Shown: positions 7,722 through 15,659 of the stretch, in pieces
Position numbering within the stretch: position 1 is the stretch's first letter
Layout: each line of letters opens with the position of its first letter
Assembly (NCBI GenBank): GCA_937958105.1
Contig: CALFXJ010000004.1
Location: 1 to 64,000 of the forward strand
Length of the DNA stretch: 64,000 nt
DNA from: an uncultured Cellvibrio sp.
GTDB taxonomy: Bacteria; Pseudomonadota; Gammaproteobacteria; Pseudomonadales; Cellvibrionaceae
Reading direction: 5' to 3'
Made by a program: the position numbers and the translations under genes
Notes under the pieces: generated by a model
Databases searched by the model: none
What the model saw: the letters and a program-made list of their open reading frames with translations, nothing else
What the model was told of the DNA's origin: nothing

Positions 7722-9799
7722 TGTCTGCTGATTTCTTGTTGGAACTGGGCACCGAAGAGCTGCCCCCCAAAGCCCTCAAAACCCTGATCGCTGCGCTGGA
7801 AGAAAACATCGCCGCGGGCCTGCAGGCTCACGAATTGACGTACCGTGCGATCAGATCCTTCGCCGCTCCCCGCCGGCTGGCAGTCATCGTTGAAGACTTG
7901 ATTGAAGCAACACCGCAGAAAGAACTGGTTGTCTGGGGTCCGCCCAGGACCGTGGCCTTCGACGCTGCGGGCAAGCCCACCAAAGCCGCGATCGCGTTTG
8001 CCGAAAAAAATCAGATAGCTCTGGATGCGTTAACCGCTGAAAGCGATGGCAAGGTTGAAAAACTCGTTGCGCGAATAACGACACAAGGCAAAGAAACCTG
8101 CAGCCTTCTGGGCGAGATTGTTGAAACTGCATTTGCCAGACTGCCCATCGCCAAACGCATGCGCTGGGGCAGCAAGCGCACGGAGTTTGTACGCCCGGCT
8201 CACTGGCTGGTAATGCTCTACGGCTACGATATTGTTGATGCTGATGTACTCGGACTGCGCGCGAACCGCTGCACCCGCGGACACCGTTTCCACTACAACC
8301 AGGAACTGCAACTCGAACGCGCCGACGAATACCTGGATAAATTAAAAACCATCGGCTACGTGATGGTGGATATGGCGGAGCGCCGCGCTGTGATCGAACA
8401 GCAGGTGAAAGCCGAAGCGGAAAAAGTCGGCGGTGTAGCGGTGATTGATGCTGACCTGCTCGATGAAGTCACCGCGCTGGTGGAGTGGCCAGTGGCCCTG
8501 ACCGGCAACTTTGAAAAACGCTTCCTGGACGTTCCCGCCGAAGCATTGATCGCTTCCATGAAAGAACACCAGAAATATTTCCACGTGGTCGACAGCAAAG
8601 GCAAGCTCCTGCCGCACTTTATTACCGTCGCCAATATCGAGAGTAAAAATCCCGCGCTGGTGATCGACGGCAATGAGCGGGTAATCCGCCCACGCCTGTC
8701 GGATGCGGCGTTCTTCTTTGAAACCGACAAAAAAGTCACGCTTGAATCCTTGCGCGAGCGCTTGAAGACAATTGTGTTCCAGGCACAGCTCGGCACCATC
8801 TTTGAGAAGACCGAACGCGTTGCTGCCCTGGCGGTGTATATCGCCGATAAATTAAAAGCCGATAAGCAACTGGCAGAGCGCGCCGGCCAGCTGTGTAAGT
8901 CCGACCTTGTTACCAACATGGTGGGCGAGTTCGACAACATGCAGGGGATCGCCGGTTATTACTATGCATTGAATGACGGTGAGAACGCTGAGGTCGCCGC
9001 CGCAATGAATGAGCAATACCTGCCGCGCTTCGCCGGCGATGCCTTACCGGCAACCACCACCGGTGCCATCATTGCCCTGGCGGATCGTCTCGATACCATC
9101 TCCGGTATCTTCGGCATCGGCCAGCAGCCTACCGGCTCCAAAGATCCCTTCGCACTGCGCCGCGCGAGTATCTCTGTGCTGCGTATCCTGGTGGAAAAAA
9201 ATCTTGATCTCGACCTGCGCGACCTGTTGAATTTTGCCGTTGCACAACATAAGGCATTAACGGCGGGCAGTGATCTGGTTGATACCGTATTGGGTTACAT
9301 GCTGGATCGCTTCCGGGCCTTTTATGAAGACGCGCAGATTCCGGCCGAAGTGTTTCAGGCCGTGCTCGCCAAACAGATCAGCGTACCGCTGGATATCGAT
9401 CTGCGGGTTAAGGCCGTGTTTGAATTCAGTAAGCTGCCCCAGGCCCAGGCACTGGCTGCTGCGAACAAGCGCGTATCCAATATCCTCAGCAAACAGTCTG
9501 GTGCTGTGGATGCCGCACTGAATGCCGACCTGCTGGTGGAAGACGCCGAGCAGCAGCTGGCTAAAGCTGTCACCGCTAAATCCAGCGTGGTAGCGCCGCT
9601 GTATGTCAGCCGTCAGTACACCGAAGCGCTGGCCAGCCTCGCCGATCTGCAGCAACCGGTGGATAATTTCTTCGATCATGTGATGGTGATGTGCGACAAC
9701 CCGGCGCTGCAGCAGAACCGTCTGGCGCTGTTGCAACAGCTGCGTGGACTGTTCCTTGAAGTCGCAGATATTTCGTATCTGGTGCCGGCAAAAAATTAA
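7721..9799 (+). CDS. glyS: Glycyl-tRNA synthetase beta subunit
   Basis: A 692-residue beta subunit needed for tRNA-Gly binding and full activity of the heterotetramer. It starts with the conserved FLLELGTEELPPKAL, contains EHQKYF in the central part, and ends with an anticodon-binding-type helical domain. Its length is usual for the family (about 690). The start codon overlaps the glyQ stop. It is followed by a palindromic repeat and then gmhB and plsC, a gene order also seen around glyQS in pseudomonads. Confidence 0.97.
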   Translation: MSADFLLELGTEELPPKALKTLIAALEENIAAGLQAHELTYRAIRSFAAPRRLAVIVEDLIEATPQKELVVWGPPRTVAFDAAGKPTKAAIAFAEKNQIALDALTAESDGKVEKLVARITTQGKETCSLLGEIVETAFARLPIAKRMRWGSKRTEFVRPAHWLVMLYGYDIVDADVLGLRANRCTRGHRFHYNQELQLERADEYLDKLKTIGYVMVDMAERRAVIEQQVKAEAEKVGGVAVIDADLLDEVTALVEWPVALTGNFEKRFLDVPAEALIASMKEHQKYFHVVDSKGKLLPHFITVANIESKNPALVIDGNERVIRPRLSDAAFFFETDKKVTLESLRERLKTIVFQAQLGTIFEKTERVAALAVYIADKLKADKQLAERAGQLCKSDLVTNMVGEFDNMQGIAGYYYALNDGENAEVAAAMNEQYLPRFAGDALPATTTGAIIALADRLDTISGIFGIGQQPTGSKDPFALRRASISVLRILVEKNLDLDLRDLLNFAVAQHKALTAGSDLVDTVLGYMLDRFRAFYEDAQIPAEVFQAVLAKQISVPLDIDLRVKAVFEFSKLPQAQALAAANKRVSNILSKQSGAVDAALNADLLVEDAEQQLAKAVTAKSSVVAPLYVSRQYTEALASLADLQQPVDNFFDHVMVMCDNPALQQNRLALLQQLRGLFLEVADISYLVPAKN

Positions 9800-9817
9800 T
9801 CTGTTTTCAGAACGCGT

Positions 9818-9853
9818 GTCGGATTACGCCGCTGCGCGGCTAATTCGACCTAC
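9818..9853 (+). repeat. REP-like palindromic repeat
   Basis: A single copy of the gtcggattacg ... aattcgacctac palindrome lies between glyS and gmhB, ending 11 bp before the gmhB start. The loop region is gccgctgcgcggc. It belongs to the same family as the copies at 1923-1987 and 11260-11451. Confidence 0.75.
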
Positions 9854-9864
9854 TGTGAGATGGC

Positions 9865-10455
9865 ATGAAACTGGTAATCCTTGATCGTGATGGTGTGATC
9901 AATCTTGATCGGCCGGATTTTGTAAAGTCGGCGGATGAGTGTGTGCCTATCGAGGGCAGCATTGAGGCCATCGCACGTTTGTCGCAGGCGGGCTTTACCG
10001 TGGTGATAGCGACTAACCAATCCGGCCTGGCGCGAGGCAAGTTTGATCTCGACGATCTTGAAGCCATGCATGAAAAGATAACCCGGCTGGTTGAGGAACA
10101 GGGTGGCGAGATCAGTGCAATCTTTTACTGTCCCCATGCACCGGAAGACCTCTGCAAATGCCGCAAGCCCAAGCCGGGATTGATTGACGCCATCGAAGCC
10201 GAATTCAACACCTCTGCCGAGTCAGTGCCCTTGATCGGTGACACGCTGCGGGATCTGCAGACAGCGGCGAGCAAAGGCTGCCTGCCCTTCCTGGTGCGCA
10301 CCGGCAATGGTCTGAAAACGCTGGAAGATCTGCAATACCCGGACAGCGACAGCACCGATGATTTTCCGGGGCTGACACTGGAACAGGTTCAGGTTTTTGA
10401 CGATCTGGCCGCAGCGGCCGATTTTCTGATCAACACAACGGGCGAGAAAGTATAG
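9865..10455 (+). CDS. gmhB: D-glycero-beta-D-manno-heptose 1,7-bisphosphate 7-phosphatase
   Basis: A 196-residue HAD-superfamily phosphatase that removes the 7-phosphate in the ADP-heptose pathway for the lipopolysaccharide core. Motif I is LDRDGVIN with nucleophile D7 and D9. The zinc-binding cysteines sit around CPHAPEDLCKCRKPKPG, and motif IV is LIGDTLRD. Its stop TAG overlaps the GTG start of plsC by one base. The length is normal for the family. Confidence 0.92.
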   Translation: MKLVILDRDGVINLDRPDFVKSADECVPIEGSIEAIARLSQAGFTVVIATNQSGLARGKFDLDDLEAMHEKITRLVEEQGGEISAIFYCPHAPEDLCKCRKPKPGLIDAIEAEFNTSAESVPLIGDTLRDLQTAASKGCLPFLVRTGNGLKTLEDLQYPDSDSTDDFPGLTLEQVQVFDDLAAAADFLINTTGEKV

Positions 10456-11219
10456 TGCTTTACCTGCGCAGCTTATTGTTCTTTATCCTTCACAACGTCA
10501 CCGGCATGATTGCCGGATTTCTGGCCGTCCTGATCTGGCCCATCCTCCCTTACAAATGGCGCTGGCCTATCGTCACCTTATGGAATCGCCTGACGATGAT
10601 ATTGCTGCGAGTGTGTTGCGGCATCAGGTTCCGTATCGTAGGAGAGCGACACCGGGAGCTGTATCCCTGCGTGGTGATGTCCAAACACCAGAGCACCTGG
10701 GAAACCATGTTTCTGCAGTATTACTTCGGGCCGGTGAGCACCATCCTTAAAAAGGAATTACTGCGTATTCCTTTCTTCGGCTGGGGTCTGGCCACGCTGC
10801 GACCCATCGCCATCGACCGTACAAACCCGATCCAGGCATTGAAAGATGTGAAAAACAAAGGCCTGGCGCGGCTCAAGGAAGGCAACAACCTGCTGATCTT
10901 TCCCGAAGGTACCCGCGTACCTCTGGGTACCGTAGGCAACTATGCGCGCAGCGGAGCTGACATTGCGTGTACTGCTGGTGTTCCGGTGATTCCCGTCGCA
11001 CACAATGCAGCGGAATGCTGGCCGCACAAACATTTCCTCAAGTATCCGGGCACCATCACGGTGGTGATCGGTGAACCCATCCTCACGGAAGGCTGTGATC
11101 GCAAGCAGCTGACCGAAGATATCAAGACGTGGATTGAAACCCAGATAAATCAGTTACCGCCAGCCCGTAAAGATGGTAAACGTCCGTGGTTGGATGAGGG
11201 GCAACGTGTAGTTGAGTAG
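10455..11219 (+). CDS. plsC: 1-acyl-sn-glycerol-3-phosphate acyltransferase
   Basis: A 254-residue membrane acyltransferase that makes phosphatidic acid from lysophosphatidic acid. Motif I is H78-QSTW-E83, a variant of the usual H-X4-D, and motif III is FPEGTR at about residue 150. One or two hydrophobic segments (about 3-30) anchor it. The GTG start overlaps the gmhB stop, so the two are co-transcribed. The Glu in place of Asp in the H-X4-D motif is found in a subset of PlsC proteins. Confidence 0.9.
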   Translation: MLYLRSLLFFILHNVTGMIAGFLAVLIWPILPYKWRWPIVTLWNRLTMILLRVCCGIRFRIVGERHRELYPCVVMSKHQSTWETMFLQYYFGPVSTILKKELLRIPFFGWGLATLRPIAIDRTNPIQALKDVKNKGLARLKEGNNLLIFPEGTRVPLGTVGNYARSGADIACTAGVPVIPVAHNAAECWPHKHFLKYPGTITVVIGEPILTEGCDRKQLTEDIKTWIETQINQLPPARKDGKRPWLDEGQRVVE

Positions 11220-11259
11220 TGGCCGGTGGTTTGGGGTGGTGATGTCTGGCCTGGGTATT

Positions 11260-11451
11260 GTCGGATTACGCCTTTGGCTAATCCGACCTACGGGTGTGGG
11301 CTTGGAGTAATGTCTAATCCGGCATTGTCAGATTACGTCTTTGGCTAATCCGACGTGCGGGTGTGGGCTTGGAGTAATGTCTAGTCCGGTATTGTCGGAT
11401 TACGCTTTTGGTTAATCCGACCTGTGGGTGTGGGCTTGAGGTAATGACTAC
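11260..11451 (+). repeat. Tandem array of three REP-like 67-bp units
   Basis: Units begin at 11260, 11327 and 11394, exactly 67 bp apart. Each holds the gtcggattacg...taatccgac palindrome followed by a shared spacer (gggtgtgggcttggagtaatg in the first two, slightly changed in the third, which is shorter). Together they fill most of the plsC to GH67 gap. The rest of the gap holds a short palindrome at 11493-11511. Confidence 0.85.
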
Positions 11452-11492
11452 CTGCGCGTTGACGCTTTTTTACTTTGGGTTTGTTTGACTTT

Positions 11493-11511
11493 AATGCAAA
11501 ACTTTTGCATT
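11493..11511. promoter_or_regulatory. Perfect 19-bp palindrome upstream of the alpha-glucuronidase, candidate operator
   Basis: The sequence aatgcaaaacttttgcatt has two 9-bp arms around one base and lies 85 bp before the GH67 start. Its position and symmetry suit a dimeric repressor or activator site, for example of a GntR- or LacI-type sugar-acid regulator. The regulator is unknown and the role is inferred. Confidence 0.45.
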
Positions 11512-11596
11512 GTTCGGCCAGTATTTCCTTTCTCGTTTCTCTTTTCATATGACGCAGTTGTACGCGTCAAACACCGATAAAAACAGGCTTAACATC

Positions 11597-13801
11597 ATGT
11601 TCAAACGCTGCTTACCCTGGTTTCTTGCCTTAACTTGTATACTAGTCGGCCAGACGACCTTTGCTGAAGATGGTTATGAAATGTGGCTGCGCTATCCTGT
11701 GGTTGCCGATAAGGCGCTGCTGAAGGAGTACCGCGGTCAGATCAAACAGGTCGTCAGCGAAGCTGACTCACCCACCCTGCGCGCAGCTGCTGAAGAACTG
11801 CAGCGCGGTCTCGGCGGCCTGCTCGGTACTGAGGTGGCACTGAGCAGTAAAGCCGGGCGTTCCCTGGCCAAGGGTTCTCTGGTGATCGGCACCCCCCAGG
11901 GATCGCCGCTGATCGCCTCGTTGAAGCTGGATGAGCGCCTGGCGGAACTCGGCCCGGAGGGTTATCTGGTGGAGCAGACCCGCATCAACAAGCGCCCGGC
12001 GCTGGTGATCGCGGCCAACAGTGATACGGGCGTGCTTTACGGGGCGTTTGAGCTGCTGCGCCAGATGCAGACGCATCATTCCCTGAAGGACCTGTCCGTC
12101 AGCAGCGCACCGCGCGTGCAGTACCGGGTGGTGAACCACTGGGACAACCTGAATCGTCTGGTGGAGCGTGGTTATGCCGGCTTGTCGCTGTGGGAATGGG
12201 GCAGCCTGCCGGAGTATAAAAATCCGCGTTATACCGATTACGCTCGCATCAATGCATCGCTCGGCATCAACGGTACTGTGCTCAACAACGTCAACGCCGA
12301 CCCGCGCATCCTCAGCGATCAGTTCCTGAAAAAAGCCGCTGCACTGGCCGATGTGTTCCGTCCCTACGGCATCAAGCTGTACCTGTCCATCAACTATGAT
12401 TCGCCGCGCGCCTTTGGCGATCTGGACACTGCTGATCCGCTTGATCCGCGCGTGCAGGCCTGGTGGAAAGCGCGTACCGAGAAAGTGTATTCCTACATTC
12501 CGGACTTCGGCGGTTATCTGGTGAAAGCGGATTCCGAGGGGCAGCCCGGCCCGCAGGGTTATGGTCGCAACCACGCCGACGGTGCCAATGTACTCGCAGA
12601 TGCGCTCAAACCTTTCGGGGGTGTGGTGTTCTGGCGGGCGTTTGTCTACAACCCGGACATCACCGACCGTTTTCGCGGCGCTTACGATGAATTCACTCCA
12701 CTCGACGGCAAATTCCGCGAGAATGTGATCCTGCAGGTGAAGAATGGTCCTATCGACTTCCAGCCGCGCGAGCCCTTCTCGCCGCTGTTTGGCAATTTGC
12801 CCAACACCAATACCATGATGGAAGTGCAGATTACCCAGGAATATTTCGGTTTTGATAAACACCTTGCCTATCAGGGCCCACTGTTTGCCGAAGTGCTCAA
12901 CACCGACACCCACGCCAAAGGACCCGGCTCCACCGTCGGAAAAATCCTGGAAGGCAAGGTCTTCGATTACACCCGCACCGGTATGGCCGGCGTGATCAAC
13001 CCCGGTACCGATCGCAACTGGACGGGACATCCTTTCGTGCAGTCCAGCTGGTATGCCTTCGGCCGGCTGGCCTGGGATTACACCCTGGATGCCGGGGCTA
13101 TCGCGGAAGAATGGCTGCGTATGACCTTCACCAACGACAGCGCCTTTGTCGCGCCGGTGCGCGAGATGATGATGGAATCCCGCGAAGCGGGCGTGAACTA
13201 TCGTTCGCCTCTGGGCCTGACGCACCTCTATGCTCAGGGCCATCACTATGGTCCGGCGCCCTGGCTCGACAAATCCGGCCGCGCTGACTGGACGGCAACC
13301 TATTATCACCGCGCCGGGAAAGACGGCATCGGCTTTGACCGCACCACCACCGGCTCCAATGCCGTGGCTCAGTACCATCCCGCCGTGCGTGATCTGTATG
13401 GCGATGTTAAGCGAGTGCCGGAAGAATTCCTGCTGTGGTTCCATCGCGTGAGCTGGGATCACCCGATGCAGTCAGGCCGCAGCTTCTGGGATGAGCTGGT
13501 CTACAAGTACTACGCCGGAGTCGATCAGGTCCGCGCGATGCAGGCGACCTGGAATTCGCTCGAAGGTCTGATTGACCAGACGCGTTTTGAACAGGTGAAA
13601 GCGCTGTTGCAGATTCAGGAGCGCGATGCCGTGCGCTGGCGTGACTCCTGTGTGCTTTATTTCCAGACCAAGTCCGGCAAACCTATCCCGGAAGGCTACG
13701 AAAAACCGGCCCACGATCTGGAACATTACAAGGCACTGGAACGCACACACTATGTACCGGAACCCTGGCATCCGGCGAGTTCCAGCCGGGCGTTGAAGTA
13801 A
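11597..13801 (+). CDS. GH67 xylan alpha-1,2-glucuronidase
   Basis: A 734-residue precursor with a signal peptide ending near residue 23 (TTFAEDGYEMW). GH67 enzymes release (4-O-methyl)glucuronic acid from glucuronoxylan-derived oligosaccharides. The expected catalytic residues are present: acid E314 in ADSEGQPGPQ, D387 in GPIDFQP and E415 in QITQEYFG. Subtracting 22 gives 292, 365 and 393, the numbering I recall for the mature C. japonicus GlcA67A. The ATG at 11597 is chosen because it begins the signal peptide; longer in-frame starts upstream are not supported. The gene stands alone, with no xylanase beside it, and ends at a strong terminator. Confidence 0.95.
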   Translation: MFKRCLPWFLALTCILVGQTTFAEDGYEMWLRYPVVADKALLKEYRGQIKQVVSEADSPTLRAAAEELQRGLGGLLGTEVALSSKAGRSLAKGSLVIGTPQGSPLIASLKLDERLAELGPEGYLVEQTRINKRPALVIAANSDTGVLYGAFELLRQMQTHHSLKDLSVSSAPRVQYRVVNHWDNLNRLVERGYAGLSLWEWGSLPEYKNPRYTDYARINASLGINGTVLNNVNADPRILSDQFLKKAAALADVFRPYGIKLYLSINYDSPRAFGDLDTADPLDPRVQAWWKARTEKVYSYIPDFGGYLVKADSEGQPGPQGYGRNHADGANVLADALKPFGGVVFWRAFVYNPDITDRFRGAYDEFTPLDGKFRENVILQVKNGPIDFQPREPFSPLFGNLPNTNTMMEVQITQEYFGFDKHLAYQGPLFAEVLNTDTHAKGPGSTVGKILEGKVFDYTRTGMAGVINPGTDRNWTGHPFVQSSWYAFGRLAWDYTLDAGAIAEEWLRMTFTNDSAFVAPVREMMMESREAGVNYRSPLGLTHLYAQGHHYGPAPWLDKSGRADWTATYYHRAGKDGIGFDRTTTGSNAVAQYHPAVRDLYGDVKRVPEEFLLWFHRVSWDHPMQSGRSFWDELVYKYYAGVDQVRAMQATWNSLEGLIDQTRFEQVKALLQIQERDAVRWRDSCVLYFQTKSGKPIPEGYEKPAHDLEHYKALERTHYVPEPWHPASSSRALK

Positions 13802-13836
13802 GAGCGATAAACTCCCTTCAAAAATTCAGTTGTAAT

Positions 13837-13878
13837 AAAAAAACTGCGGATCGGGCGAACCCCATCCGCAGTTTTTTT
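13837..13878. terminator. Bidirectional intrinsic terminator
   Basis: The stem actgcggat / atccgcagt is flanked by seven A on one side and seven T on the other. It sits 36 bp after the GH67 stop on the plus strand and also faces the minus-strand DUF3309 gene. Confidence 0.85.
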
Positions 13879-13965
13879 GGACCTGATGTGCGTCATTGAC
13901 CCTGACGCTGCACTACCCGCTCAGAATCCCTGCCGTCTGACTCAGCGGCTTCTTCCCTGCCCGCG

Positions 13966-14124
13966 CTAAACGACTCCGAGTAACACCAGTACCAGCAGAA
14001 TAACGAGTACCAGACCTAAACCACCGGTTGGTCCGTAACCCCAGCTGCGGCTGTGCGGCCAGGCTGGGAAAGCACCAATCAATAACAGGATAAGGATGAT
14101 GATCAATATAGTTCCGACAGACAT
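13966..14124 (-). CDS. DUF3309 small membrane protein
   Basis: A 52-residue hydrophobic protein. Two membrane segments (about residues 4-18 and 36-52) flank the polar segment PHSRSWGYGPTGG, which is the hallmark of DUF3309, a family of tiny membrane proteins of unknown role. A strong ribosome site, AAGGAG, lies 6 bases before the ATG. It follows another tiny hydrophobic gene and a membrane protein gene in the same direction and ends before the shared terminator at 13837-13878. Confidence 0.85.
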   Translation of the reverse strand: MSVGTILIIILILLLIGAFPAWPHSRSWGYGPTGGLGLVLVILLVLVLLGVV

Positions 14125-14185
14125 AGTGTTCTCCTTAATTTTTCTGACATAGGGAGCCGTGTCATACGGCGGTTTTTATCTGCTG

Positions 14186-14257
14186 TTACAACAAAAGAAT
14201 CAGCAGGATAATGATGGGAATTGGAACACCGAGCAGCCATAAAAGAATCGCGTGCAT
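14186..14257 (-). CDS. Very small hydrophobic protein (23 residues)
   Basis: This is a short open frame of 23 residues: MHAILLWLLGVPIPII followed by seven Ile/Leu residues. It is preceded by a good ribosome site (GAGGA, 7 bases before the ATG). It forms one predicted membrane helix with the central motif GVPIP. It lies between the 338-residue membrane protein and the DUF3309 gene, all on one strand. I do not know a named family with certainty; the ribosome site and context are the main support. Confidence 0.55.
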   Translation of the reverse strand: MHAILLWLLGVPIPIIILLILLL

Positions 14258-14345
14258 AATTTCTTCCTCGCATCTGTTTAGTGAAATTCAATTGAGGCCC
14301 GCGGCCGGGAATTTAATGGCTCACTCAGCACCGGGCCTGCCTGAA

Positions 14346-15359
14346 TTAAAGATCGCGCTGACGACCACCGATGGTTGCAGCCACGCTCGCTGAGAAAGCA
14401 CCAATCAACAGCGATACAAAGAACCACAGCGATGCATAAGCGGATGCTGCGCGTGCTTTGTCTGCGGCTTCTTTGGCCGTGGTTTCCGCTTCGCGCAGTG
14501 TGGTTTGTACGCGGTTATAAACTTCGTTAACCCGCTGCTCGGCTTCTGCCTGCGTCAGCTCAGTGCGCTGAGAAATCAACTGCGCCACATAGGTCACATC
14601 TTCCTGTGATAAAGCGCTATCGTTTCGCAAGGCCTGCGCAAAAATACGTACAACTTCCGCAGAATTTTCTACAGCGTTGTCCGTCGCCGCTGCACGTCGT
14701 GCAGAGGTATCAGTAGCAGCCGCAGCAGCGGGTTCAGCGGCATTGGGATCTTCAACAGGGTTCAGCGTTGTCGGAGCAGGTTCTTCATTATTTGGCTGTG
14801 CGCGAAACAGGGAGTCGACGAAATAACCGAGGCGGTCACTGACCTCATTGCCATTCGCCTCTGCCTGACCGGCCGCCACACCCGCCGTCGTTGCCAGACC
14901 ACTTGCGACCGAAGCGCCCGCCTTGACGCCACCAGCCAGGATGGCCCCCGTGACCGAACTTAAAAATGCAGCCGTGGCCAGGGTCGCGACAGCCCAGGCG
15001 ATAAACCCGTGGGCGGTATCGCGAAAAAAAACTTCATGGGTATGCACACCTACCCATTTCGTTCTGAGTCGGCCAGCGATATAACCTCCAATAGCGGAGG
15101 CTGCAAAGGCCATGAAGATCACCCAGATGATGGTCGATACACCAAAGGTCGTGGCACTGATACCTTCTCCTGACCAGGGAGACGTTGTAGCAAATCCCAG
15201 TCCAGCACCGAGGATCAGTAAGATCAGCGACAAACCTGCCGCCGCCGCCGCGCCGGCAAAGATCGCGCCCCAGGATACTGCACTGGCGGAAACCGCCCCG
15301 AGATTTGCAGCATCACTGCGATAAACACCAACGGAAGTTTCTTCGAGCGTCGTTTGCAT
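14346..15359 (-). CDS. Membrane protein of unknown function, Ala-rich
   Basis: About 337 residues. The ATG at 15359 is preferred because AAGGAG lies 6 bases before it, whereas an ATG at 15365 would directly abut the ribosome site. Four hydrophobic segments are visible: about 23-50, 70-95, 115-145 and a C-terminal one at 305-335. The middle (about 160-290) is polar, Ala/Glu-rich and probably helical or coiled, with many Glu-Ala repeats. Similar proteins are sometimes annotated as PhnA-like without experimental basis. It begins a run of small hydrophobic genes in the same direction, which suggests a membrane-stress role, but that is inference. Confidence 0.6.
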   Translation of the reverse strand: MQTTLEETSVGVYRSDAANLGAVSASAVSWGAIFAGAAAAAGLSLILLILGAGLGFATTSPWSGEGISATTFGVSTIIWVIFMAFAASAIGGYIAGRLRTKWVGVHTHEVFFRDTAHGFIAWAVATLATAAFLSSVTGAILAGGVKAGASVASGLATTAGVAAGQAEANGNEVSDRLGYFVDSLFRAQPNNEEPAPTTLNPVEDPNAAEPAAAAATDTSARRAAATDNAVENSAEVVRIFAQALRNDSALSQEDVTYVAQLISQRTELTQAEAEQRVNEVYNRVQTTLREAETTAKEAADKARAASAYASLWFFVSLLIGAFSASVAATIGGRQRDL

Positions 15360-15659
15360 ACCCATCTCCTTTATGCAGAATTCTCAATAGGTAACGAGGG
15401 AAGCCGATAAAAAGCTCTCCATTACCTAGCTGGAGACTGTAACGGTTCGATTTAGTTGGGCAATTTTGCGCGCAATGTTTGCTTGCGCACTCTGAAGCGA
15501 CAAGACATCGATGATCCCGGCACTGTTGTAAAAACAGCACCGGGTTCAACGAAGAAGGCAGGAAGAGAAGGTTATAAGTTAAGAGGTTGCGGAAGAACAA
15601 GCAGAATCGTCGTGAGCGGTCAGTGCTTCACATACGATTACTTTTTTGAATGCGCGCGT

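Noticed and set aside
11768..13462. 564-codon minus-strand open frame inside the GH67 gene
   Set aside because: The plus strand encodes an alpha-glucuronidase with all catalytic residues in place; the antisense frame is a consequence of codon bias and has no recognisable domain.
15520..15552. Terminator near the start of the 15.4-15.7 kb gap
   Set aside because: cccggca...caccggg forms an interrupted stem, but no T-run follows on either strand, and it is not at the end of a gene.
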